A stretch of DNA of 64,000 nucleotides from JAGLON01 sp041394985 (lineage in GTDB: Bacteria; Zixibacteria; MSB-5A5; GN15; JAAZOE01). Positions 55,332 through 63,163 of the stretch are shown piece by piece; position 1 is the stretch's first letter; the number at the start of each line of letters is the position of its first letter. The translations under genes were made by a program, and so were the position numbers. The notes beneath the pieces are model-generated. The model worked only from the letters and a program-made list of their open reading frames with translations, did not search any database and was not told the DNA's origin. Where the stretch lies: NCBI GenBank assembly GCA_041394985.1, contig JAWLBI010000001.1, forward strand, positions 1,612,001 through 1,676,000, given 5' to 3'.

Positions 55332-56486
55332 GTGCGCTACCCCGATGGATTCAAGTTTGAACTGATTAAGACCGACCGCACCGCCCGGCTGGGCAAGCTG
55401 ACTACGCCGCATGCCGTTATAGATACTCCCGTGTTCATGCCGGTCGGTACGCAGGCGGCCGTCAAGACGCTCGCATGCGAGGACCTCGAATCAATGGGCG
55501 CACAGATATTCCTCGTCAACACCTATCATCTCTACCTGCGGCCGGGAACCGATGTCATAGAAAAACTCGGCCGCGTACACGGATTCACCTCGTGGCCCAA
55601 GGCCATCCTGTCCGATTCCGGGGGATACCAGGTCTTTTCGCACCGCGACCGCATCAAAATCACCGATGACGGCGTGCGCTTCCAGTCGCACTTCGACGGC
55701 TCCTATCATGATTTCACACCCGAGCGGGTGATCGAAATCGAGCGCAAACTCGGACCGGATATCATCATGCCGTTCGATGAATGCACCCCCTGGCCGGCCG
55801 ATGAGAAGAAGGCCCAACAGGGGATCATCCGCACGACCGCCTGGGCCAAGCGGTGTATTGCGGAATTCGACAGACTCGAAGAAACCGGCCAGTATCCATC
55901 GCAGTTACTGCACGGTATCGTGCAAGGCTCGGTGTATGCGAATCTCCGCAAGCAATCGGCCGAGCAGCTACAGGAACTCGATTTCCCCGGCTATTCCATC
56001 GGCGGACTGTCGGTCGGCGAGCCGAAAGAGGCTATGACGGAGATGCTCGATGTCACCGTACCGCTCCTGCCGGTCAACAAACAGCGCTACCTGATGGGCG
56101 TGGGGTATCCCGAGGATATCCTCAATGCGGTCGAGCGGGGGATAGACATGTTCGATTGTGTTCTCCCGACGCGCAATGCCCGCACGGGATTGGTGTTCAC
56201 ATCGACCGGCCCATTCAATTACCGCAACGCGACAGCCTCGGATGACAGCCGTCCACTGGATGAAAACTGCGCCTGCCCGGTTTGCCGGCGCTACAGCCGA
56301 GCCTACCTGCGGCACTTGTATTCGGTATCGGAAATCACGGCGCACCGGCTGGCGTCATATCACAGCGTGAACTTTTTCATCCAACTCATGAAAGACATCC
56401 GCGCCGCCATAGCCGAAGACAGATTTTTAGAATTTAAACAGGGGTTTTTGGGGAGATATAATGAAACAGAAAAGACAGGCAAATAA
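55332..56486 (+). CDS. tgt: Queuine tRNA-ribosyltransferase
   Basis: 384 residues from a GTG. Motifs: VFMPVGTQAAVK (about 34-45), DSGGYQVFS (about 95-103, catalytic Asp), GGLSVGEPKE near 223-232 and FDCVLPTRNAR near 274-284. The zinc site has CACPVCRRYSRAYLRHL (about 316-332). It swaps guanine for preQ1 in anticodons of Asp, Asn, His and Tyr tRNAs. The last 26 nt overlap the next, AT-rich gene. Confidence 0.96.
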   Translation: MRYPDGFKFELIKTDRTARLGKLTTPHAVIDTPVFMPVGTQAAVKTLACEDLESMGAQIFLVNTYHLYLRPGTDVIEKLGRVHGFTSWPKAILSDSGGYQVFSHRDRIKITDDGVRFQSHFDGSYHDFTPERVIEIERKLGPDIIMPFDECTPWPADEKKAQQGIIRTTAWAKRCIAEFDRLEETGQYPSQLLHGIVQGSVYANLRKQSAEQLQELDFPGYSIGGLSVGEPKEAMTEMLDVTVPLLPVNKQRYLMGVGYPEDILNAVERGIDMFDCVLPTRNARTGLVFTSTGPFNYRNATASDDSRPLDENCACPVCRRYSRAYLRHLYSVSEITAHRLASYHSVNFFIQLMKDIRAAIAEDRFLEFKQGFLGRYNETEKTGK

Positions 56487-57009
56487 GGAGACGCCTAACC
56501 TAAGTGATGCGAAGCCCATCGGATGGCGTTTTCAGGTTATAATCCCAATAATGGCGTTACTCGTTTCAATTGCCGCATTTATAATTAGCTATTGTAGTTA
56601 TTCGGGGCAGAAACAGCTTGAAAATAGAGTAAATGAGGAGAAATTGGCAGAACGTAAGGTTATGGCAGAAATCTCGATAAGGGATTTTAATAATTGGCTT
56701 AAAATTAATAATAACCAATTCGAGCATGAATATGATTCTTTAAAATTTTATTTAAGTAAATTAAATCCTTCAGGAGGACCAGAACATATTTCTGCTAAAA
56801 TTAAATTCGCCCGTAATTTTAGAATGAAACGGGATGTAACTATTGATTCAATGTTTGTTAGAATGAAACAATACGATATAAATACCGACACAATTAAATT
56901 TAATAGAAAGCTTCCAATGGCTTTTGCAAATGATATAAATTGGATATTGCGTAAAGATGATTATGAAGTAAAGAAGTATTTTGAAGATCAGAAATTTGAT
57001 ACTCTGTAA
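56461..57009 (+). CDS. AT-rich single-pass membrane protein, unknown
   Basis: 182 residues. One transmembrane helix (about 27-46), then a helical stretch that may be a coiled coil (about 49-75) and a Lys/Asn-rich C-terminal part. The codon use is markedly AT-rich, unlike its neighbours, which suggests horizontal acquisition. The ATG lies inside tgt, preceded by GGGGAG. No family recognised. It is followed by a repeat-rich gap, so the locus may be an insertion hotspot. Confidence 0.65.
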   Translation: MKQKRQANKETPNLSDAKPIGWRFQVIIPIMALLVSIAAFIISYCSYSGQKQLENRVNEEKLAERKVMAEISIRDFNNWLKINNNQFEHEYDSLKFYLSKLNPSGGPEHISAKIKFARNFRMKRDVTIDSMFVRMKQYDINTDTIKFNRKLPMAFANDINWILRKDDYEVKKYFEDQKFDTL

Positions 57010-57134
57010 GTGTTCTTGTATAACCTGGATGTCCGCATCTGCCGGATGTAGGGGCCGGGTCCTCCGGCCCGGGGGATACATGTGCCACTGTATATGGTAA
57101 TTTATAATTCCATGATACTTTTATCAACCACTGC

Positions 57135-57252
57135 GTCATCGCGAGGGAGTCATTCCTATGACGACCGTCGCGATCTCAGGATGTTGTACGGAGCAATGCG
57201 GCATAGATATACACCCTGAGATTGCGACGCCCTAAGAAGGGCTCGCAATGAC
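57135..57252. repeat. 118-bp inverted-repeat (MITE/REP-like) element, GTCATTC family copy 2
   Basis: Outer arms GTCATCGCGAG (57135-57145) and CTCGCAATGAC (57242-57252) pair at 10 of 11. Inner arms GCGATCTCAGG (57170-57180) and CCTGAGATTGC (57215-57225) also pair at 10 of 11. The segment 57149-57167 matches the element at 42783-42801. Confidence 0.8.
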
Positions 57253-57303
57253 CCGTACTATTTGCAAATTTGGGAAATCAGTATTCCTCAGAATAATTAA
57301 CCC

Positions 57304-57342
57304 GTCATTCCGGGCGAGGTCTTCTTAGACCGACCGAGGAAT
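57304..57342. repeat. GTCATTC-family palindrome, copy 3 (partial)
   Basis: GTCATTC followed by a perfect hairpin GGTCT-TCTT-AGACC (57318-57331) and then CGACCGAGGAAT. The order of sub-motifs resembles the other two copies. Confidence 0.45.
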
Positions 57343-57726
57343 TTGCTCTTGTCTCTTCTAAAGAGGGTGCATAAAAAATATCACATCCAACTTGGCCCCA
57401 CATGCCCGGTGGCCTATCCCTTTTTTGGCTCTGCAAAAAAGGGTGGGTTCCCGCTTTACAGAATGCGGTACGAGTACAAACTTACATCTTTGCCGTCTCC
57501 TCTCGAAAGGGTGCCCGACAGGGCGGCGTGCGTTCTTCAAAAACATCCATGAAAATTCTTTAAACAAAACCACCCCTTCCTGTGTCTATGACAGTAATAG
57601 GGACTCGGTGTTTTCTGTCATACCCCTTCGACAAACCCAACCCTCTCATCTCTGTCACCCTTAAAATATCCTTCTCGCTCTGTCATCCCCGAGAAAAAAG
57701 AACTACATGAGAAAAGGAGCAATTTC

Positions 57727-60447
57727 ATGGGTATGCATTGTAGGGTGATTTCACTATGCCTGTTGATTCTCGGATTCTGCGCCGGCTTCACAGCCGCCGA
57801 GGATGAACTGTCAATTCCCTTCGAAAAGTACACCCTTCCCAATGGTCTCGAGGTAATCCTGCACGAGGATCACTCGATACCGATGATTTCCGTCAATATC
57901 TGGTATCATGTCGGATCGAAAAACGAGCGCCCCGGTCGCACCGGATTCGCGCACTTATTCGAGCACATGATGTTTCAGGGGACACCGAATTTCGAGGGCG
58001 AATACTTCAGACCTATTCAGTCGGTCGGGGGACAGGTCAATGGTTCGACTCAGCAGGACCGCACGAACTACTGGGAAAATCTCCCCAGCAATTATCTGGA
58101 ACTCGGTCTGGCGATGGAATCGGATCGCATGGCCAACCTGCCGGACGGGATGGACATTGAAAAACTCAACACGCAAATCAGCGTCGTACAAAACGAACGG
58201 CGCCAGGGATACGATAATTCTCCATACGGTATGGCCGAGGAGTATATCACGGAGTTGATATTCCCGAATGAACATCCCTATTCGCACACGGTGATCGGCA
58301 GCCTGGAAGATTTAGGCAACGCGACACTCGATGATGTCGTCGGATTCTTCCGCCAGTACTATACGCCGAATAATGCATCGCTGTGCCTGGCCGGTGATTT
58401 CGATCCTCAGGAAGCGAAGGATTTGATTAACAAGTACTTCGCGACAATCCCGCCGGGACCGGAAGTCGCCCGATTGACCGAATGGGTGCCCGAAATTAAT
58501 CAGGTCCGGCGAATGGAGGCCGAGGACGATGTGCAACTGCCTCGCCTGTATATGGTCTGGCATACGCCTGCCTACTACAAACCGGGAGACGCCGAATTCG
58601 ATCATATCAGCAGCGTCCTCACCAGCGGGAAAAACTCACGCCTGTTCAAATCACTCGTATATGAGAAGCAAATCGCGCAGGACGTCACGGCCTATCAGCG
58701 GTCGCATGAAATCAGCAGCGTCTTTTATATCGTCGTCACCGCCAAGCCGGGAGTCTCCATCGATAACGTGGAAAAAGCGGTCGACGAGGAACTGAAAAAA
58801 CTCCTGACCGACGGCATCACCGAGCAGGAATTGAGCAATGCCAAGATTGCCCGCGAAGCGGGGCAGGTGCGGGCCATGCAATCTATCGGTGGATTCGGCG
58901 GCCGCGCCGACCTGTTGAACGGCTACAATACATATCTTGGCGATCCGGGAAAAGTCCAATGGGATCTCGACCGGTGGCTCAATGCCTCGACCGACGATGT
59001 CATGTACTATGCCCGCAAATATCTGGATTTGAATCGCCGAGGCATCCTGCATATCGTGCCTCGCGGTGAATTGCGCAAGGCCGATTATGATGTCGACCGC
59101 ACAAAACAACCGATAGCCGCGGCAGAGCCGACATTCACGCCTCCCAAGATTCAGCAGACGACACTCGGTAACGGCATGAAGCTGTATCTCATCGAGGATA
59201 CCCGCCTGCCGCTGGTCGTCATGAATCTGATTCTCAACGTCGGCTGGGCAAATGACCCGCTCGACAAATTCGGTACGGCGGCATTGACGGCCGACCTCCT
59301 CAATGAGGGGACGAAAACTCGCACGGCGCTGGAAATCTCCGAGGAAGCGAGCCGATTGGGCGCCTTCGTCGGAACCGGGAGCATTTTCGATGGTACCACG
59401 GTCAGCCTTGATGTCCTGAAAAAGAATGTTGACCAGGGACTCGATTTGCTGGCCGATATCGTCCTGAATCCGACATTCCCCGAAGAGGAATTGGCGCGCG
59501 CCAAAAAGAACTACCTTGCCCGCATTCAGCAGGAATCGAGTCAGCCGTTCACGATCGGATTCAAAACGTTTATGGAAATCGTGTACGGTCACGAGCATCC
59601 CTACAGCCAGCCGTATACCGGATCCGGCACCGAGGAAACGATCAATGCGATTTCCCGCGGCGACCTTGAGCGATTCTACCGGGAAAACTATTTCCCGAAC
59701 AATGCATCAATCGTCATCGCAGGAGATATCTCACTCTCCGAGGCGAAAAAGAAAATAGAAAAGGCGTTCAAAGACTGGAAGCAGGGGAGTGCCGCGACTG
59801 TGAATCTAGCCACCCCGAATCCTCCGGAAAAGACGAGAATCTACATCGTCGACAAACCCGGTGCGGAACAATCGATGATTGTCGCGGGTAATATCGCCTT
59901 GCCGCGCAACAGCCCGGACTATACGATATGGTCGGTGCTCAATCGCCCGCTGGGCGGACAGTTCATGAGCCGCATCAATATGAATTTGCGCGAGGACAAA
60001 GGCTACACCTATGGCGCCAGATGTTTCGTCTGGGCAACCCGCGGTAGCGGCCCGTTTATCGCTTATGCACCGGTACAGTCACAGTATACGGCCGAATCAG
60101 TGACCGAATTCATGAAGGAACTGCGCGGTATCACCGGAAGCAATCCGCTGACAACGGATGAACTCCAAACCTCCAAGGACGGTCTCATCAAAGGATTCCC
60201 TCAGGGATTCGAGGATCTGGGAGGCCTCGTCGGTGGCATGGCAACGATGGTGCAATACGATCTCCCGATTGATCGCTGGCAGACCTATGTCGACCGAGTC
60301 AACCGCGTAACCGGCAACGAGATCAATACGATTGCCGATAAATACATTCATCCCAATGCATTGACGATTGTCGTCGTCGGGGATCGGGCCAAGATCGAGC
60401 AGGGATTGAAGGACTTGAATATCGGCGAAGTTATCGCCTATCAATAA
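57727..60447 (+). CDS. M16-family zinc metallopeptidase (pitrilysin type), two-unit
   Basis: 906 residues with a signal sequence (about 1-23), so periplasmic or surface exposed. The N-terminal unit has the inverted zinc motif HLFEH at 76-80 and the distal ligand E157 in QNERR. The C-terminal unit (from about 470) lacks HxxEH, as is normal for paired M16 proteins where one half is inactive. Likely degrades peptides in the envelope. AGGAG lies 8 nt before the ATG. It converges with the dockerin gene. Confidence 0.93.
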   Translation: MGMHCRVISLCLLILGFCAGFTAAEDELSIPFEKYTLPNGLEVILHEDHSIPMISVNIWYHVGSKNERPGRTGFAHLFEHMMFQGTPNFEGEYFRPIQSVGGQVNGSTQQDRTNYWENLPSNYLELGLAMESDRMANLPDGMDIEKLNTQISVVQNERRQGYDNSPYGMAEEYITELIFPNEHPYSHTVIGSLEDLGNATLDDVVGFFRQYYTPNNASLCLAGDFDPQEAKDLINKYFATIPPGPEVARLTEWVPEINQVRRMEAEDDVQLPRLYMVWHTPAYYKPGDAEFDHISSVLTSGKNSRLFKSLVYEKQIAQDVTAYQRSHEISSVFYIVVTAKPGVSIDNVEKAVDEELKKLLTDGITEQELSNAKIAREAGQVRAMQSIGGFGGRADLLNGYNTYLGDPGKVQWDLDRWLNASTDDVMYYARKYLDLNRRGILHIVPRGELRKADYDVDRTKQPIAAAEPTFTPPKIQQTTLGNGMKLYLIEDTRLPLVVMNLILNVGWANDPLDKFGTAALTADLLNEGTKTRTALEISEEASRLGAFVGTGSIFDGTTVSLDVLKKNVDQGLDLLADIVLNPTFPEEELARAKKNYLARIQQESSQPFTIGFKTFMEIVYGHEHPYSQPYTGSGTEETINAISRGDLERFYRENYFPNNASIVIAGDISLSEAKKKIEKAFKDWKQGSAATVNLATPNPPEKTRIYIVDKPGAEQSMIVAGNIALPRNSPDYTIWSVLNRPLGGQFMSRINMNLREDKGYTYGARCFVWATRGSGPFIAYAPVQSQYTAESVTEFMKELRGITGSNPLTTDELQTSKDGLIKGFPQGFEDLGGLVGGMATMVQYDLPIDRWQTYVDRVNRVTGNEINTIADKYIHPNALTIVVVGDRAKIEQGLKDLNIGEVIAYQ

Positions 60448-60486
60448 CCGATAGTGTTGACGATTCTCCTCTCCGGAGCCCGACAC

Positions 60487-60518
60487 AAAAAAGGCTCCGG
60501 GTATCCATACCCGGAGCC
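60487..60518 (-). terminator. Terminator for the dockerin gene
   Basis: Perfect inverted repeat GGCTCCGGGTAT/ATACCCGGAGCC (60493-60518), followed on the minus strand by six T (60487-60492). It lies 42 nt beyond the minus-strand stop and 45 nt beyond the stop of the convergent peptidase gene. Confidence 0.93.
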
Positions 60519-60560
60519 TTGAGTTGAAGTTAGTCACAAAAATAGGGCACCGATTGCGAA

Positions 60561-62648
60561 TTAATCGCAACCTGGTTCGAGCCCTCCCCGAAAGATATAA
60601 TTAACCAGGTGAATCACATCACCGATATTCACCGTCTCATCGCAATTGGCATCCCCGGCGCGAAGAGGTACCGGTGCATCACCGGCCTTGAATATGTAAT
60701 TCAGTAAATACACCGCGTCGCCGATGTTAATCGAACCGGATTGATCGACATCTCCATAGACGGCGCTGACCATCGTATATGCCAGAATGTTGACGCCGTT
60801 TCGGCTGGCCGTGTAAATATAATTATCGTCGATAGCGGCATCCTCCGACGGTCCATGTGGCTCGGAGAGGATAAAAACGGGCGTTGTCGGCGTGTACACA
60901 TCGAACGTACTCAATCCTCCGCTGTTTGTGGCGAGGACGAGATCGTTCAATGCAAAAAGTGAACTGTTGTCATTGTATGTGCCGCTTTGCCCAAGATACA
61001 CTGGGTTCACGGGATCGGATACATCGAGTATCATCAATTCCGCCGTCTGACTGACAACATATAATTTTTCGCCGGCGATTCGCATGCCTCGAACATGCAG
61101 ATTAAAATAATAGAATTCACCCGCCTCAAACGGGGCATACGGATCCGTAACGTCCACGACAAAGACACCATGATTTTGTGACACATATGCGTAATTACCC
61201 TCGACTTCGACATCCCACAACGCATCTCCGAGAGTAACCGAATTCGTAAGGAGAGGCGAGGTCGGGTCGGATATGTCATAGATAAACAAACCGGAACCTA
61301 AATCGACCCCGTACAGATAATTACCTTGAATTTCGAATTCCAACAAACCGGCGCCGATTGACCCATCAAATAAGACCGTGAGATTCGTCGGATCGGTCGC
61401 ATCCAGAATCTGCAGAACGCTTCCATAGCAAATATAAACGAGGTTGTCGATTGCGGCGATATCCCATCCCGTATAATGATGATAATCGGGGTACTCGGCC
61501 AGAGCGACCGGATTGGTTCTGTCACTGATATCGTATATATAGAAATCGCAGTCGTATGTGCTGTAGTTTTGCTCCGACATGACATAGGCTCGATCACCGG
61601 AAACCGCGATTGACTGGAGATCAAACGGAACCAGTGCGCTTCCGATTAATGCAGGAGAATTCGGATCCACCGTATCAAATATCTTCAGTCCTCGGTCATT
61701 CGATATTGCATATACATTATCGTCGTGCAGGAAAATATCCCGATATGTCTCATTTATCGGCCCGTTTGCGACGGGCGACGGATAGTTGGGATTGGAAATA
61801 TCGATTACCCGAAATCCATTGTACCCGGCACTGTATCCGCCGATAGTGAGATACGCATACGTGCCGGATATCGCCACGCCTTCCACATACTCATCTTCAA
61901 GAGGCGGATCATACGTGCCATGCTGCACCGGATTACTCAAATTCGAAATATTGTAGATAACCAAACCATATCCGCGCCCGGTTACGTATGCATACGGTCC
62001 GACGATTTCGATATCCGATTCATTGCCGTATTGATCCAGTCTGCGAACAAATACCGGATTCGCCGGATCGGAAACATTGTACAAATCGAATCCATAGAAA
62101 TCGTGATTTAGCGCCAGAATATCGCCAAACAGTTTGAGACCATAGGTATTCGTGTATGAAGTCGGCGGAACGGTCGAGACCTGTGTCGGCGCTGTCGGGG
62201 TACTGATATCGAGTATGATTGTCCCTGCAAAGCGCTTGGCCACATAGAGATAATTGTCTTTGACGACACATGCCGATAATAACTCCGGTACCGCATAAAA
62301 TCCCGCTACGAATAGCTGATATGGGTCCGTCTTATCCAATATCAGAACCCCGGAATTAGATATTGGTACATAGGCATAATCTGTCGTTAAAGCGAAATCA
62401 CACGCTCCACCGACATAATCTCCGATATCCAGTCTCGATAACAGAACCGGATTCGTGGGATCGGAAAAGTCATAGACACGCATGATGCCTGAATATGAAC
62501 AATATCCGATATCGCCGTCAAACTGGATATCTCGCAGATAATTTTCCAGGAATCGGGATTGATACGTGTACGTAATGGCTTGTTCGGCTATAACGGATGA
62601 GGTAACAAAAAGAAAACAGAGAACAATGGCGGTTATTGTTCGTCGCAT
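60561..62648 (-). CDS. Secreted LVIVD-repeat beta-propeller protein with C-terminal dockerin
   Basis: 695 residues. Signal sequence (about 1-21), then about a dozen repeats of 40-45 residues with cores such as GLVIYNISNLSNP and GLFIYDISDPTSP, the LVIVD pattern expected to form beta propellers. The last 65 residues form a type I dockerin-like module with two calcium loops, DVDQSGSINIGD and DANCDETVNIGD, each followed by a hydrophobic helix (LLNYIF, LVNYIF). The dockerin would bind a cohesin or serve as a surface anchor. No T9SS sorting domain is visible. Confidence 0.9.
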   Translation of the reverse strand: MRRTITAIVLCFLFVTSSVIAEQAITYTYQSRFLENYLRDIQFDGDIGYCSYSGIMRVYDFSDPTNPVLLSRLDIGDYVGGACDFALTTDYAYVPISNSGVLILDKTDPYQLFVAGFYAVPELLSACVVKDNYLYVAKRFAGTIILDISTPTAPTQVSTVPPTSYTNTYGLKLFGDILALNHDFYGFDLYNVSDPANPVFVRRLDQYGNESDIEIVGPYAYVTGRGYGLVIYNISNLSNPVQHGTYDPPLEDEYVEGVAISGTYAYLTIGGYSAGYNGFRVIDISNPNYPSPVANGPINETYRDIFLHDDNVYAISNDRGLKIFDTVDPNSPALIGSALVPFDLQSIAVSGDRAYVMSEQNYSTYDCDFYIYDISDRTNPVALAEYPDYHHYTGWDIAAIDNLVYICYGSVLQILDATDPTNLTVLFDGSIGAGLLEFEIQGNYLYGVDLGSGLFIYDISDPTSPLLTNSVTLGDALWDVEVEGNYAYVSQNHGVFVVDVTDPYAPFEAGEFYYFNLHVRGMRIAGEKLYVVSQTAELMILDVSDPVNPVYLGQSGTYNDNSSLFALNDLVLATNSGGLSTFDVYTPTTPVFILSEPHGPSEDAAIDDNYIYTASRNGVNILAYTMVSAVYGDVDQSGSINIGDAVYLLNYIFKAGDAPVPLRAGDANCDETVNIGDVIHLVNYIFRGGLEPGCD

Positions 62649-62670
62649 GGCGGGTCCCCCAAAAAAATAA

Positions 62671-62700
62671 AGTGTAATTGCGCACTAGATGTGATATCAA
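62671..62700 (-). promoter_or_regulatory. Candidate promoter of the dockerin gene
   Basis: On the minus strand TTGATA (+ 62695-62700), 18-bp spacer, TACACT (+ 62671-62676), 22 nt before the ATG; GGGGG sits between. Confidence 0.4.
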
Positions 62701-63046
62701 TGAAGAAGCAAATCTCTGCGTTAGTAAAAAATACTATGTGCCATTGTTTTATACAAGAGGAATTATCATATGCTTATATGATTGGTCATACTATCATTAC
62801 TATGATTTGACTCCTTCATGTTTCCGGTCGATATCCGATATTCATCCTAAGACAGATATCAAGTATCGAAACAAAAGCTCAGTTCCAGCGCCTTCGCGGA
62901 TAAGAAAGCCCATATTCCTGGTCTCAACACCGCCTAAAATACACATTATAGCTCGCGTTTGTTCGGCGCGGCTGAAAAGGCGCAAAAAAAACTTCTAACT
63001 CTTTGTCCGCCAAGAGTAAAAAACTCATGAAAAATGCCCAAATAAT

Positions 63047-63074
63047 TTGACATTGGCTTTTAAATAAATATATT
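63047..63074 (+). promoter_or_regulatory. Candidate sigma-70 promoter of the aldehyde dehydrogenase gene
   Basis: Perfect TTGACA (63047-63052), 16-bp spacer, TATATT (63069-63074). Leader about 85 nt. Confidence 0.55.
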
Positions 63075-63093
63075 ACCTGTCTTGGCTGAGAAG

Positions 63094-63107
63094 GTGAAAT
63101 ATTTCAC
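63094..63107. promoter_or_regulatory. 14-bp perfect palindrome, candidate operator
   Basis: GTGAAATATTTCAC reads the same on both strands. It sits 19 nt after the -10 box of the aldehyde dehydrogenase promoter, where a bound dimeric repressor could block elongation. Confidence 0.45.
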
Positions 63108-63163
63108 TAACTAAGCTGTTGATATGAATCGAATTATTGTTGCAATTCATAGAGGAGGACGAG

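Larger units (their letters stand above)
57010..57726. other. 717-bp non-coding gap rich in inverted repeats
   Basis: From the left: a short GC-rich hairpin (GGGCCGG/CCGGCCC near 57050-57072), a 118-bp inverted-repeat element (57135-57252), a related half element (57304-57342), an unassigned stretch (57360-57560), and an 8-bp inverted repeat TATGACAG/CTGTCATA (57587-57594, 57615-57622). Several short frames stay open here but none has a ribosome-binding site or a recognisable product. Confidence 0.65.
62649..63163. other. 515-bp gap between divergent genes
   Basis: Holds the promoter candidate of the dockerin gene (62671-62700), the promoter and palindrome of the aldehyde dehydrogenase (63047-63107) and about 350 bp of AT-rich sequence in which I see no gene or repeat. 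Confidence 0.55.

Noticed and set aside
57343..57664. Several overlapping open frames on both strands in the gap before the M16 gene
   Set aside because: Frames are 60-90 codons, overlap each other on both strands, lack ribosome-binding sites and encode no recognisable domain. The sequence looks like repeat or decayed DNA.
58651..59598. 315-codon frame on the minus strand
   Set aside because: Antisense shadow of the M16 peptidase; no domain or start signal.
60570..60590. tRNA-like GGTTCGAGCCC segment
   Set aside because: It lies inside the dockerin coding region and no cloverleaf can be drawn around it.
62678..62998. 106-codon frame on the + strand in the gap before the aldehyde dehydrogenase
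   Set aside because: No ribosome-binding site, no hydrophobic pattern or domain, and unusual composition. More likely intergenic sequence containing promoters.
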